From: Gnomoniopsis sp. IMI 355080
Lineage: Eukaryota > Ascomycota > Sordariomycetes > Diaporthales > Gnomoniaceae
NCBI GenBank assembly: GCA_027946555.1
Contig: JAPEVC010000255.1
Coordinates: 1-49,284, forward strand
Length of the DNA: 49,284 bases
Direction: 5' to 3'
The translations under genes were made by a program, and so were the position numbers. Shown in pieces: positions 22,438 through 32,886 of the stretch. Position 1 is the stretch's first letter. Every line of letters begins with the position of its first letter. The notes under the pieces were generated by a model. The model did no database searches. It was not told the DNA's origin and saw nothing but the letters and a program-made list of their open reading frames with translations.

Positions 22438-22716
22438 CTAACCTGTCAGCAAAGCCAATTTCCCAACCTGAGAAGATGTGAAGAATAGAAAGTAAACCCT
22501 ACCAAAGCCAGCAGCGCCACTCATGTTCGGTGGTGTGTAAGGCACCACCCGTCCCCTCGACAAACAGCAGTAGCAAAGTGCCGCAGGAACCAAGAGAAAA
22601 AGTCCCATTACCACTGGAAAGACCACTGCGATGCCCAAATAGTCCGGCAGCACGCCGCCGTCATAGGTACGCCAATTTGTCGTCTCGGCCTCGGCGGCTA
22701 CTGCAGCGGCGGACAT
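22438..22716 (-). CDS. Small single-pass membrane protein (hypothetical)
   Basis: Unrecognised protein of 92 residues from a true ATG at 22716. A strongly hydrophobic segment (about 26-50, LGIAVVFPVVMGLFLLVPAALCYC) is followed by a Cys pair and a polar tail, so a tail-out single-pass topology is likely. The 3' end is uncertain: if a 35-base GTAGGG...CTCAG stretch (about 22502-22468) were spliced, the tail would become GFGWEIGFADRLDVDRKGPY and end KYGSVAEK-like instead of LLTG. That alternative tail looks more protein-like, but 35 bases is very short for a fungal intron and no branch site is visible. The gene points away from MTHFR's 3' end. Confidence 0.5.
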   Translation of the reverse strand: MSAAAVAAEAETTNWRTYDGGVLPDYLGIAVVFPVVMGLFLLVPAALCYCCLSRGRVVPYTPPNMSGAAGFGRVYFLFFTSSQVGKLALLTG

Positions 22717-23997
22717 GGCTGGCTGGCTTCGAAAGACGATAAGTGAGGGCCAAAGGTAATCAAGAGACCCGCCTCGGTTGGAGTGATCGTGAGAGAAAAA
22801 AAAGAGCCCCCAGCTCGGTCGTCGGGTTGCGAAAGCTCACAAGTTCTTGCGCGAACTCCCGGGAGGGCTGGGAGAACGAGAAAAAAAAAGAAGGCGTGTA
22901 GGCGGGGCGTCCTGCTATGTTGCGCGTGCCGATGTGCCGACGATGTGCAGATGTATGCGCGCGTAAAAGGATTGATGCTACGGTGAGCAAACAAGCGGCG
23001 GTTTGCAAGGACAGTGGTCAACGCTGTCGGGGGTATTCGTCAAGAGAAGATAAGAATCAATTCGCAGTCAAAAAATCCAAGCAACGAGCAAAAGGCCACG
23101 AGCAGGTGAGGGAAATCAGGCCGTTATGAGCAGGCAATCAATAGATAGGAAGCGGAAACGGAATCACCCCATGGTCACCAGTTGGTAGGCGGCCATCGAT
23201 ACAGGCCCCGGTCGATCCTCAATCATTGGAAAAGGGCTGCGTGCACGCCACTGTGTGCCTCCCGATTTTTCCATAAAGAGGTCAAAAATCTGACAGGAAG
23301 CCTCAGTGATTGGCTGCCTCCCCATCCCAACAGTACGGCTCGCCCACTGCTCATCCCCTAGCGTGGGCCGAATAACCGAACGACGCAATTTAATACCACC
23401 CCATATGGGGCGGATCTGGTTTCAGGAGGTGCTGGCATCCTGCAGGGTGGCTGGCCCCTCGGGGTGGACAAAGAAGAGGTCGCAACACCAAAAGACTTTG
23501 ATCGTGTTAAGGCTTCGTGGACGGCCTCTTAGAGGGTTCCCCAGGTTTGGTGAAGCGCCAAGACTGATGTACAGAAAGAACAGACGATTGTCTGCAAAGA
23601 TCGTCGTATGGCATTCGGCTTGGACCGCCGCCTTGCCAGGCGTTGGACCCACTCAAGATGAACGGAGGCGGATCCACACCTCTGAGAACGGGTAAGACCG
23701 CTGATTTACTTTTGAACGCATATGAAAGCAGTGTCAGAGCTGATAATAACAGAAACATCGATGCAAAGACGCCTGGTGAAGGCATTTGAGCAAATCAGGT
23801 TCCTCGGTGGCGAGATAGAGAGAACAGGCGTGGGTGTTGGCAGCAGTCGCCCTCCAGAATGCATTTTTCATCTTTCAGTTTACGTTGACATTTTCCAACA
23901 GCCGCCCCTCCGGCCTAGTGAAGGCATTCAACACCATCCGTTCGGCATGACCACGCATTATACAGTCCCGACTTGGTCCTTATCGACAAAGGGGGGC
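22717..23997. other. Interval between small membrane gene and MTHFR
   Basis: No supportable gene. The first 300 bases hold the promoter and leader of the minus-strand gene, with an A-rich run near 22880. Open frames on both strands at 23164-23785 begin with GTG or TTG and have no recognisable features. The last few hundred bases should include the MTHFR 3' UTR. Confidence 0.45.
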
Positions 23998-26046
23998 TTA
24001 TGCACTCATTAGGAACTCCCATAGCGCCTCGCTATCCACATACTCGTGATGGATGATGTTCACCAACCACAACTCACCCTTGAGCTTTTCCAACAGCTTC
24101 TCGCTGTCCGAGTCCTTGCCATATACCTGCGCCCACTCGCCCCAGATACCAAAAGCCTCCTCGGCCCAGGCGCGGAAGCTGACCTCCTCAATAATGGTCG
24201 GCGTGATGATCTCCTTGCCAGGAAATACGCCCCAGGTCACGGCATTCGTGCCAGCCTCCTGGAATTCGGAGTCGAAACCGCCGCTGAAGTCCGACGAGAG
24301 GAAATCACCCTCCGCGTTTGCTGCGTAGAACCACATTACATCCTTCATCTCGGGCTTGGAAAGCTTCTCGTGGAGGCGCTTCCAGTCGTCTTTTGGCACA
24401 AAGCACTCAACAAAGGCCTTCTGAAAGACGAAACCATTCGCTGGACCCCAGCCAAAGATGGGATCATTTGATCGAAGACCGTTTACCGCGGGCTGTGAGG
24501 CGACAGTCCACCAGCCGCGTGAGTTCACCGCAAGGAGCTGATCCTTAATCCTGGCTGTCTCGGCGTTGAACTCCTCTTCGCTCCATGGTATGGCGCGCAG
24601 CTCTCCCTTCAAATGACCAATGAACAGGTTGCTGATCTCCTCGGACGTTTTTGGCTCTCCCCACAACGCCTTTGCTTGCGTGACACTCATGTGCAGACTC
24701 ACACCGTACCCATCAATCTCACCATATGCAGGCGATCGGGCGTCTCCCCATCTACCATTAGGAAAGTCGTCCCACGTCGCCTCGCGGCCCATGACACCCT
24801 CGCCTTCGGAAATTGCCAGTGTATTGGCGCGGCTTTGAACGGGCTCGTAAGGGCGCGAAGCTTCGAGCTGTGTCGCTTCGTATTCTGGGTTGGACGGAAC
24901 CCGTTCGCCCGAGATAATGACACGATTTCGGGGCTCAGAGGAGTGGTTGGAGGGCCTGCGCGATGGGTGATCACCAACAGACAGATGATGTTGGGGAGTC
25001 GGGATCGAGTTGCTAGATCCCGAGCCGTTGACGGCAATTTTAGGGACTGCTGCTACAAGATCGTCGATTGCGGCATGCTCCTCTGGTACGTCGTGAGGTA
25101 TCAGATTGGTACGCTCCAGTATGAATGAGACTGCCTTTTCAAGATTGAGGGTGTAGAAGTGGAAAGCCCTGGGCCCTGGTGTCCTGCTCTTGATTTCCCG
25201 GATTTGCTCCACGAGCTCGCTGAGTATGTCCACGCCGACTTCTTTCACCTTCTCATCGTCCTTCTTCACGGCCTCCAGCCTCGCCATCAGCTCGTCCGGT
25301 AACCTCGCGTGGCTCAACTTGGTAGTTCTCTTGATCATCTGGTAATTCTGGATGGGCATGAGGCCTGGGATGATGATGATGTCCTTGAATGCGCCACTAG
25401 GATGTTCCCGCAATGTCGTCTCGAATTTGTCGTAGGCCTTGATGTCGAAGAACAATTGTGTCATGATAAAATCAGCACCAGCCTGAACCTTCTCTACAAG
25501 CCAAGGCAAGTCGTGCTCCATACTCTGACCCAGAGGATGGCTCTCGTCGGCGTGACCCTCTGGGTAACCAGCAACACCAATGCAGAAATAATCGCCATGC
25601 GTCTTCCGTATGTACTTGACCAGGTCCACAGCCAGGTTGAAGTCCTCGCCTCCGTCCATATCCTCCTCCTCGTTCTCGTCCTTGTACTCAGCGCGTCTCG
25701 GCGGGTCGCCCCGCAAGGCCAATATATTCCGTATCCCCAAAACCTTTGCGTCCTCCAAAGCCTTGTCAATTAAGCGCTTGCTCATGTTGGTGCAGGTCAA
25801 ATGCAGACAAGTGGTGAGGCCCAGCTCGCGCTGGCAGATCTCGGCGAGCTCGAGAGATTTCTGGGCGGTCGAGCCGCCGGCGCCCCAGGTGACGTTGACG
25901 AAAGTAGGCTTCAGGGCGCGGGCCATGCGCTCAAGACGAGACCGCAGGTTGGCGAAGCCCATGGCAGTCTTGGGAGGGAAGAACTCGAGGGAGAAGTAGT
26001 CCGAATCGGGCGGCAGGGCCGCGATCCTGTCGGTGATTTTGTCCAT
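23998..26046 (-). CDS. MET12: Methylenetetrahydrofolate reductase, MET12-type
   Basis: Enzyme of 682 residues that reduces 5,10-methylene-THF to 5-methyl-THF for methionine synthesis, using FAD and NAD(P)H. I start at the ATG at 26046; the open frame extends 14 codons further upstream but only from a TTG. No introns. The N-terminal catalytic barrel contains LEFFPPKT (catalytic Glu), VTWGAGGST, HLTCTNM, ILALRGDPP, GVAGYPEGH and GADFIMTQLFFD. A Ser/Pro-rich linker of about 80 residues separates it from the C-terminal eukaryotic regulatory domain (ATWDDFPNGRWGDARSPAYG, NSRGWWTVASQPAVNG, GWGPANG), where S-adenosylmethionine inhibits the family. Fungi usually carry two paralogues; the C-terminal half favours the Met12 branch, and that choice is from memory. 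GACGTCA (CRE-like) lies 165 bases upstream. Confidence 0.96.
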   Translation of the reverse strand: MDKITDRIAALPPDSDYFSLEFFPPKTAMGFANLRSRLERMARALKPTFVNVTWGAGGSTAQKSLELAEICQRELGLTTCLHLTCTNMSKRLIDKALEDAKVLGIRNILALRGDPPRRAEYKDENEEEDMDGGEDFNLAVDLVKYIRKTHGDYFCIGVAGYPEGHADESHPLGQSMEHDLPWLVEKVQAGADFIMTQLFFDIKAYDKFETTLREHPSGAFKDIIIIPGLMPIQNYQMIKRTTKLSHARLPDELMARLEAVKKDDEKVKEVGVDILSELVEQIREIKSRTPGPRAFHFYTLNLEKAVSFILERTNLIPHDVPEEHAAIDDLVAAVPKIAVNGSGSSNSIPTPQHHLSVGDHPSRRPSNHSSEPRNRVIISGERVPSNPEYEATQLEASRPYEPVQSRANTLAISEGEGVMGREATWDDFPNGRWGDARSPAYGEIDGYGVSLHMSVTQAKALWGEPKTSEEISNLFIGHLKGELRAIPWSEEEFNAETARIKDQLLAVNSRGWWTVASQPAVNGLRSNDPIFGWGPANGFVFQKAFVECFVPKDDWKRLHEKLSKPEMKDVMWFYAANAEGDFLSSDFSGGFDSEFQEAGTNAVTWGVFPGKEIITPTIIEEVSFRAWAEEAFGIWGEWAQVYGKDSDSEKLLEKLKGELWLVNIIHHEYVDSEALWEFLMSA

Positions 26047-27776
26047 CTTGGCGTGGCTGCGGAGGCAAGATGTCGAGCAATGGTTCAATGGCGGACGATG
26101 AGATCAGCCGGTCGACCGGGGCACTTATCAAACCCCTCTGGATCGATCCGAATCGCGGGACGCAGAGGTCAAAGACGGACAAAGGTGGCGTTGGCAAGCT
26201 CCAAGTGCGCGACGTCACTGGGTCTTCTTAGAGGTAAGGTTTTATCGACGCACCAGGACAATTGAGAACTGTGAGGAATTTGGGACAAGAGAGGAGAGAG
26301 GAAGAATGGCTGGGACAGCCAATGCCTAGAACAGAAAAGCCAACCCCGTCTGCGCAATCGCAATCGCCGTCATGATTTCGTGCCGCGTTCGGCGCGCCCG
26401 ACCTAAGAAGTCGGCGGAAAGGTTGTGCAAGTGGGGCTCACGCGACTTGCAAACAAGAGTTCAACCAAGAACTTGGATTATCAATGTCCCGGCGCAGGAG
26501 TGCCCCACCGTCAGGCGAATTAGCAGGTACCTAATGATCATTGCAATTGGATATGATTCACGGTCTACGAATAGTGCAATATGCTGAACACTGATGATGA
26601 TTAAATAAATGGCTATTCTGAGTGTGGAAATGCGCTTGTGGGGGCTGCTTGCGCGTGAGTATTCTCCCTGTGACTTTGATATTTGGTTAGCTCCTGTGAC
26701 AACGCGAAGAGTGAGAGAGAGCAGTGAAGATTGCCAATTGCGATCAGACATCCAAGGAAGAATTTGCCTCTCATTTGCTCCCTATAGGCTTGAAGCGGGA
26801 GCTCGAGTGGAAACTGCGAATAGTGATGGAAATTTCATCATGCAATTGGAATTCAGGGGCTGTTGTGCTGTGAAGATGGAGGGCGCTGGTACTAACCTAC
26901 TGTTGTTGACGTGATGCTTGCTTTTTGGCGATGTATCGCCGAGCTATCTGTCACAGAACTGTACTGTACACACAGAGATTAGTCTGAAGCGCGCCTGAAG
27001 ACGCTTTCCTTCCGTGGCTTCCAAGTCCTGTCGAAAGTCAGCCCCCACCTCGCAGGTAGAGTTTGATCTTGCTTGAAACAAAAAGTTTGCTTCTCAGGTT
27101 TGGTAATAGTGCCGTTTAGAGTTTCTTCACGACCAACCACATATTCTGCGCGAAGCAGACAGGCTGGGCTTTCAGTTTACCAGATGTTGATATCCAAGAT
27201 ATCTCATCACAGCAGACTTGGTCAGGGTCAGAGAGAAAAGAGAGAGCCACTCACGCTTTCGCAGGGCGCACACACGGCTTTCACATCAAAGCTGTCTTGC
27301 TGCACTTGCAGAATGTCTGTGTTATCAGGTCGACATCGCATCATGGGTGCCACGCAGATTTGGGGCCCTCGTGATGACGGTTTTAGAACACCTTCTGTTT
27401 GCTCTTGACCATGGAATTCGAGACTGCCAGGACTGTTGGGGTATCCGAAGACGCAATGCTGGCGGATGATACGAATATGTGGTCTGAATTGTTGAAGAAG
27501 AGAGAAAGCCCACAATGCCGCAGGAATCGCCGACGGGAAAGTTTTGAGCTATCGCGGATTCTGCCGTGCCAGATGTTCTCACCGCCTTTCTTATCGCCGC
27601 TTATCGGCATCCTTCAGCCTTCCACAGTACCTCTTGGACCTCAGAGCCATCGTTCAATCTAACATCTCTCCCGCTTCTTACACTCGACCAAGGCATCACT
27701 TCTCGCTCTCCCACGACTATTCCCAGAGAATCTAACATTGACAACCCCATTCACATAACCCCTCTAACCCGTCAAG
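26047..27776. promoter_or_regulatory. Divergent intergenic region, MTHFR / YJU2
   Basis: 1.73 kb between two opposing start codons. GACGTCA at 26211-26217 is a CRE/bZIP-like site upstream of MTHFR. TATA-poor, pyrimidine-rich sequence precedes the YJU2 ATG. A GGTACC with flanking CTAAT is at 26526. I see no gene; open frames here are short and mostly begin with GTG or TTG. Confidence 0.4.
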
Positions 27777-28700
27777 ATGTCCGAACGAAAAGTCCTCACC
27801 AAATACTACCCCCCGGACTTCGACCCGGCGGCCCTCACCCGCAAGAAGCGCGGTCCCAAACCCGTCGGGCCCAAAGTCCAAACCGTCCGTCTCATGGCGC
27901 CCTTTTCCATGAAGTGCACCTCGTGCGGCGAATACATTTACAAAGGCCGCAAATTCAACGCACGCAAGGAGATACCCGAAAACGAGAAATACCTCGGCAT
28001 CCAGATTTTCCGCTTCTACATCCGCTGCACGCGGTGCAGCTCTGAAATCACCTTCAAGACAGACCCCAAAAACCAGGACTACACGTGTGAGCGCGGTGCG
28101 AAACGCTCGACCGAGCCATGGCGGCGGGGTGTTGACGAAGAGGAGACGGACGAGCAGCGGCTGGACCGATTGGAGGCCGAGGAGGAGGAGCGCAATGCAA
28201 TGGAGGAGCTCGAGGCCAAAACGGTCGATGCCAAGAGGGAGATGGCCGTGGCCGATGCATTGGATGAGATTCGCACGCGGAACGCGAGGCTGGAGCGTGC
28301 GCAAGGGGATGGGATGTTGGGCCCCGAGGCGGTGGTGAAGCCGGAGCTCGACGAGCAGCGGCGAAGGGAAGAGGAAGAGGATGCCGCGGCGTGGGCAAGG
28401 GCACAGGGATTGTTGGAGGAGGCGGTGGTGGGGGAAGAGCAATTGCTCGAGGAGGCGGATGGAACAACGCCATCATCGAGCTCAACAGGGGTCGGCGAGA
28501 GCTCGGTGGCGTCGCCTGCGTCGTCGGGCTCAATGCCGCCGCCGCCTTTACCGCTGAAGAAGACGACTGAGACACCGGCTGCCTCGGCGGTCAAGAGGAA
28601 AGTGGAGGAAGACGCGCCCGCACCGAGCTTCAAGCGGCAAGTGAAGAAAAAGAAGGAAGTGCTACTGCCGGGTCTCAAGAAGAAGCCATCGTTGGTGTGA
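27777..28700 (+). CDS. YJU2: Pre-mRNA splicing factor YJU2 (Cwf16/CCDC94)
   Basis: Spliceosome factor of 307 residues, intronless, with a true ATG. It matches the YJU2/CCDC94 family from the first residues: MSERKVLTKYYPPDFDP, then basic RKKRGPKP. It has the zinc-binding CxxC pairs Cys47/Cys50 and Cys84/Cys87, and the conserved ITFKTDPKNQDYTCERGAKR. The family promotes the first catalytic step after Prp2, contacting the branch helix. The middle is an acidic coiled-coil-like region (EEEERNAMEELEAKTVDAKRE) and the C-terminal third is low-complexity, ending in a Lys-rich, possibly nuclear, signal. GC content is high in the C-terminal part. With SmD3 it is the second splicing gene in the window, but they are not linked as a unit. 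Confidence 0.96.
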   Translation: MSERKVLTKYYPPDFDPAALTRKKRGPKPVGPKVQTVRLMAPFSMKCTSCGEYIYKGRKFNARKEIPENEKYLGIQIFRFYIRCTRCSSEITFKTDPKNQDYTCERGAKRSTEPWRRGVDEEETDEQRLDRLEAEEEERNAMEELEAKTVDAKREMAVADALDEIRTRNARLERAQGDGMLGPEAVVKPELDEQRRREEEEDAAAWARAQGLLEEAVVGEEQLLEEADGTTPSSSSTGVGESSVASPASSGSMPPPPLPLKKTTETPAASAVKRKVEEDAPAPSFKRQVKKKKEVLLPGLKKKPSLV

Positions 28701-29621
28701 GCTATGGGCCTGCTCCACACAGGAGTCACATAGCGATTGCATTGTCCAGGTGTCAGGTGTCTGGAGGTCAAGGGCTGACGCCCCTTTTTATTTTTAATCT
28801 TTGCCTAGGAGTTCAAGATACCATTTTCCAAGTTTGAGTCCGTAGCCAGCACTTCTTTCAATTTCATTGCCGCAGTTTCACCATGTTGCTGGGCACTGAG
28901 AATGATTCGATATGATGTCTTTTGCATTGTACTGTACTACTTGTTCATACGTTCGCATACTGAAGGGCATGGCGCGTCCACACGCTCTCATGTGGGCGCT
29001 TCTCACCACCGAGTGTTTGCTTTGAGGCATGCACTCTTACTGGGACATACCACCCAAAACACCGCAATATACAAGTTATGTGTGCAGAAAGCCAAGACCA
29101 GACACTCTCAGCCACATCAATACAGCTCCTCATGAGGACATCGAACTTGTCACCAGCTTGCTCAAAGCCAAACAACCTCGAAACAATCGCCAAGTAGACC
29201 CGAAAACACATAGCCTTCAGGAGCCAGCAAAGGCTTGTTTGCGGATTTCTGCTATCAAGCGCCCGCAAGGACAATATGTTTGTGTGAGTAGGCTACGTGA
29301 GCTGTTTCCGATAATTATGAATACAGTTTCACGCTCAAACATACAACCGAGTGTGGCCTTGCTATACCATTGTTGTATATATCGCTTGGGTATTTTCCCC
29401 CTTGTAAGGATTTTTGACCCAGTGCTTAAGATGGATCTTGTCGAAACCCCCGTTCTAATGCCGCCATATCTTTTCTGGACATATCTTGAACTTGACTGAA
29501 GAGAGACTTCTCTGTACCCTCGATCGATCTAGCGATCAGAGAGTGCAATACACCAGTAATTTTGAAGATAAAGCCATAGACACATCGCCGCCCACCCCCC
29601 TCGCTACCCAAGCACGTCCCA
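28701..29621. other. Interval downstream of YJU2
   Basis: 3' UTR of YJU2 followed by the upstream region of the small gene at 29622. An ATG frame of 156 codons (29029-29499) exists but has low-complexity-free, unrecognisable content, and I judge it chance. No repeats of note. Confidence 0.4.
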
Positions 29622-29915
29622 ATGGACTCCTCAACAACAACTCTCCTAACAATACTCCTCCTCACCTTCCTCGCCTTCCTTGTAATCTTCGGCTTTCTCT
29701 ACTGGTGCTTCTGGGGCGACTGGATATGGCGAATCAACTCCACCCGCAGAAACCGCCCGCATCGACGCCGCCATCATGCCAGGTCCTACGACCTGGAGAA
29801 GACCATCGAGACATCCACATCCTCGGCATCTTCGGTTATGAGGTCGGGAGGTTATCCTTCTTCACCTGCTCAGCCTGTGCCGATATCCGTTCCTACAGTT
29901 GCTTGTCATTGGTGA
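29622..29915 (+). CDS. Small single-pass membrane protein (hypothetical)
   Basis: Predicted protein of 97 residues from an ATG in good context (CCCAATGG). It has a short Ser/Thr N-terminus and a very hydrophobic helix at about 8-30 (LLTILLLTFLAFLVIFGFLYWCF). A WxW motif and a basic stretch (RRNRPHRRRHHAR) follow, then a Ser/Pro-rich tail. The positive charges after the helix predict an N-out, C-cytosolic topology. No family recognised; fungal genomes hold many such short proteins. A chance frame cannot be excluded, though the sharp hydrophobic/basic organisation argues for a gene. Confidence 0.5.
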   Translation: MDSSTTTLLTILLLTFLAFLVIFGFLYWCFWGDWIWRINSTRRNRPHRRRHHARSYDLEKTIETSTSSASSVMRSGGYPSSPAQPVPISVPTVACHW

Positions 29916-30609
29916 GGGGGATTGCGAGGATAGGCATGTGTTACAGAGAATGAAGCAGTGTAGAGAAGGGAATTTGGGAAATGGAAGTAGCCTGATTGGC
30001 CTTGAAAGTGAGCATATTGCGCGGAAGACCGAAATGCGGACTTTACAGAGACAGGTTAGGATGGGGAGGCCATCCGTCTCTAGACACGCTGACGAGTTGA
30101 AAAGTGGTACTAAGTTGGTATCTTCAATTTGAGGTACAAAAACCTATCTTAGATCTTGTCGGATGCCACCGTGACCCATCTTGTTCATTCTAATACAGAG
30201 CAACTCCGACACCAATGCTGGTTCCTAAGGACGATTTCGTCCGCCTAAATCCAAACTTCCAAGTCCAGAAAAATATTCTACGTTCACGGCATACACAAGA
30301 GTATCATACAGCATCTGTCCACCGACATCATGCCCCAAAAATCAAGTCTTTCATGGCTGGCTCATGTTCTTTTGCACTCAGACATTTCAAAAGCTTTATG
30401 CCTCCGGAGAATGGAACCAAGTGAAGTTCGAGGACATCTGTTCAAACTCATGTCCCTTCCGGCCGTTAATTCGCCATTCCACCCATCCATCCATCCACCT
30501 GTCGTACAATCATGAGTTTTATTCCTTTCTGTAATGAGCGGAAGCGACCGAAATGCGGCGAAACTCGTAACCCCATCAGCTTATTGATTCTGATGTCTGT
30601 CGCAGGGCG
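29916..30609. other. Convergent 3' flank, no gene seen
   Basis: Lies between the small plus-strand gene and the stop of the minus-strand kinase. It has only short frames and should carry the two 3' UTRs. A CCATCCATCCATCC tetranucleotide repeat lies near 30482-30495. Confidence 0.45.
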
Positions 30610-32886
30610 TTATGACACCTCTTCGCCATCGTGCGCTTCACGGAACTTGATGCCTCCTTCAATCTGAATTCCGCCCTTCACCCATTCGGTCTCGGCAACC
30701 TTCTCGAGCGGCCATCGACTTCTTGCGCGCTTGAGCAGGCCTTCTGTAATTTCCATGGCACCAAGCATGCCCACATTCTCAAATTTCTTTGCATCGCCCT
30801 CGTGGTCACCATCTTCACCAGCATACTTGATCCACTGCCACTCCACACGTGCAATTCGATGGCTGGTGCGGCTGCGCATGCGGAGTGCATCGCTCATCCC
30901 TGGTGGCGGGTCGAAGGGTAGCCTGCTCTCCAGGAGAGCGTAGAGCAGCACGCCCAATGACCAGGCATCTGTGGCCCTACCGTCATATTCCAACCCCATG
31001 ATGATCTCAGGTGCTGCATAATCCTCACTGCCGCAGCGAGTCTTCAGCTTCTCATCGTCGGCGATTCTGCGGGATAACCCAAGGTCCGTCAATGTCGTAA
31101 CGCTGTAAGGGTAGGTTTGCCAGTTGATGCTTGAATCAGCCAGCTCCTCAGGCGTAAGGTTGACCAAGACGTTTTCGAGTTTGATATCGCGGTGAATGAT
31201 GTGCTGATCGTGTAGATATCGCACGGCGCCGACCTGCTCCGCAAATATCCTCTGAAGTAATGAGGGACTGAGTACCTCTTTGTGTTTGGTGGCGACATCG
31301 AACAAGTCGCCGCCCGGACAATAACTGAGAACCAAGAGCGCGCGGGTCGGCTCGATGTTCCAGGCTTTGAGCTCGACCAAAGACGGGTGATGTATCGTCT
31401 GCATAATCTCCAATTCCCGCTTCAAGCTCATCTCCACCCGGTCTTCGGAAGCGCCACCCTTGGGTCCAGATTCGCATACCTTGACAGCCACCAATGCTTT
31501 ACGATCAAGACTTGAGGCTGGCTCTGGTGTCAAAAGACCAATGTCCATGGCATTGTTCTCTGCCTCCATCTCATCTTCTGTCACTGAAACGTGACTAGTA
31601 GCCAGCACAACTCGGCTAAAAGTGCCCTGGCCCAGAGATTTAACCGCTCTCCATCTACGGAGCTTGCCGTCTTTTCGTCCGCGAGCATCAAAGTACTCGT
31701 ACTTTGGTTTTGCTTTCCTCGAAGAGTCGGTGGAATCACGTGCGCTCACGGACGATTCACTCGGCGGTGGGCTGGGCGGCTTTTCTATTGGCGTCAAACC
31801 TCGAGCATCTGAGAGGTGCGGCTCTCTGCGTATGGACATGTCGTTGCGAGCGCCGGGGCGCGATCCGGATACCGTTACCATGCGTTTGGGAATGTTTGCA
31901 TGATCCGGGCGATATTCGCTGATACTCCTGTTCCTGGTATGTATCTTGGTCTTGGCCCCATCTTTGTCGGATTTGCTGCCGCTCTCTTCCTCCGATGTAT
32001 TGCTGGGATGCGACAAACCCTTCCGTTTTGACTGGTGGGCCATAGCCGAAGCGATTGACTCGCCATTGCTCGTAACCAGCACAGACTCGGCGTTGACGGT
32101 GGCGAGGGAAGACGCGTCTCTTGATGGCGGACGGGCGTGAAGTCTCTTCCAAGGACCGGGAGAGTCGCCGGACATCAGGGGCGACGGCAATGGGGTTACG
32201 TCACCCATGGCGGTTATAATAGGGCTAGGGACGCGCGAACTAGCAGCCGAGCCGAATCCCCGGGCGAAAGCAGCGGACTTGACGCTGGGAGTCCGCGAGA
32301 GGAGTTTCAGGCTTGGCGCTGAGGACTTATGTGACAATGACAGCACGCCGGGCCTGGTTGAGTCGAGAGACGTTGAAGCGTTATAGTTGGAATATTCACT
32401 GTCAATGATGGGCGAGAGACTTGAGTAGGGATTGTAGCTGGCTCCGGTCGGTATGAGAAACTCGTTTGCGAGACTGCGAGAGGGTGATTTTTGAGAGAAT
32501 TGTTCTTCGAAACCGGAGTCGACTCGCTGTGGGGTCGATTCTTCAGAAGGCACCGTGACGGTTGGCGAAAAGGGCGAGAAGGGGATTGGATTGGCGTCGG
32601 TTTGGTGTTGGTGAAGCGGAAGTGAGGGGAAGTATGAAGTTGAAGAGGTCGATGCAGAGAGAAACTCAACAGAGTCGGAGGGAAAGCGGTCGAGATCAAT
32701 GTTGGAATTGGCCATGGCTCCGCGGCTGTTTCGAAGTCTATAAGCCTGGATGGCGCCTGTTTGAGGTTGCGCGGTCAGAGGACCGAAGCCAGCGTGAGGA
32801 CGACTCGAGTGGGCAGAATCTGCGCCGATTGGGGTTGAGTAGTCTGGAGGCTGCAGGGACTGGGGGGGTTGTTTCTTAATGGACAT
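30610..32886 (-). CDS. Ser/Thr protein kinase, CAMK-like, with long Ser/Pro-rich N-terminus
   Basis: Kinase of 758 residues, intronless. The first ATG is at 32886; six more codons upstream are open but begin with GTG. Residues 1-400 are low-complexity, rich in Ser, Pro and Thr, with possible phosphorylation sites. The kinase domain spans about 413-735: glycine loop GQGTFS (419-424), ATP-binding Lys469 in VAVK, catalytic Asp567 in HRDIKLEN, DLG at 601-603 in place of DFG, and APE at 625-627. About 45 residues separate the glycine loop from Lys469, roughly twice the usual distance, an acidic insertion. All catalytic residues are present, so it should be active. The nearest groups I can name are fungal CAMK kinases of the Prr1/Prr2 kind, uncertain. 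The substrate is unknown. Confidence 0.92.
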   Translation of the reverse strand: MSIKKQPPQSLQPPDYSTPIGADSAHSSRPHAGFGPLTAQPQTGAIQAYRLRNSRGAMANSNIDLDRFPSDSVEFLSASTSSTSYFPSLPLHQHQTDANPIPFSPFSPTVTVPSEESTPQRVDSGFEEQFSQKSPSRSLANEFLIPTGASYNPYSSLSPIIDSEYSNYNASTSLDSTRPGVLSLSHKSSAPSLKLLSRTPSVKSAAFARGFGSAASSRVPSPIITAMGDVTPLPSPLMSGDSPGPWKRLHARPPSRDASSLATVNAESVLVTSNGESIASAMAHQSKRKGLSHPSNTSEEESGSKSDKDGAKTKIHTRNRSISEYRPDHANIPKRMVTVSGSRPGARNDMSIRREPHLSDARGLTPIEKPPSPPPSESSVSARDSTDSSRKAKPKYEYFDARGRKDGKLRRWRAVKSLGQGTFSRVVLATSHVSVTEDEMEAENNAMDIGLLTPEPASSLDRKALVAVKVCESGPKGGASEDRVEMSLKRELEIMQTIHHPSLVELKAWNIEPTRALLVLSYCPGGDLFDVATKHKEVLSPSLLQRIFAEQVGAVRYLHDQHIIHRDIKLENVLVNLTPEELADSSINWQTYPYSVTTLTDLGLSRRIADDEKLKTRCGSEDYAAPEIIMGLEYDGRATDAWSLGVLLYALLESRLPFDPPPGMSDALRMRSRTSHRIARVEWQWIKYAGEDGDHEGDAKKFENVGMLGAMEITEGLLKRARSRWPLEKVAETEWVKGGIQIEGGIKFREAHDGEEVS

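Noticed and set aside
26047..26088. Longer start for the methylenetetrahydrofolate reductase
   Set aside because: The 14 upstream codons begin with TTG, not ATG; family proteins start close to the ATG at 26046.
29029..29499. 156-codon ATG frame upstream of the small membrane gene
   Set aside because: No recognisable features, no good start context, and overlaps what should be a promoter; frames of this length arise by chance in DNA of this composition.
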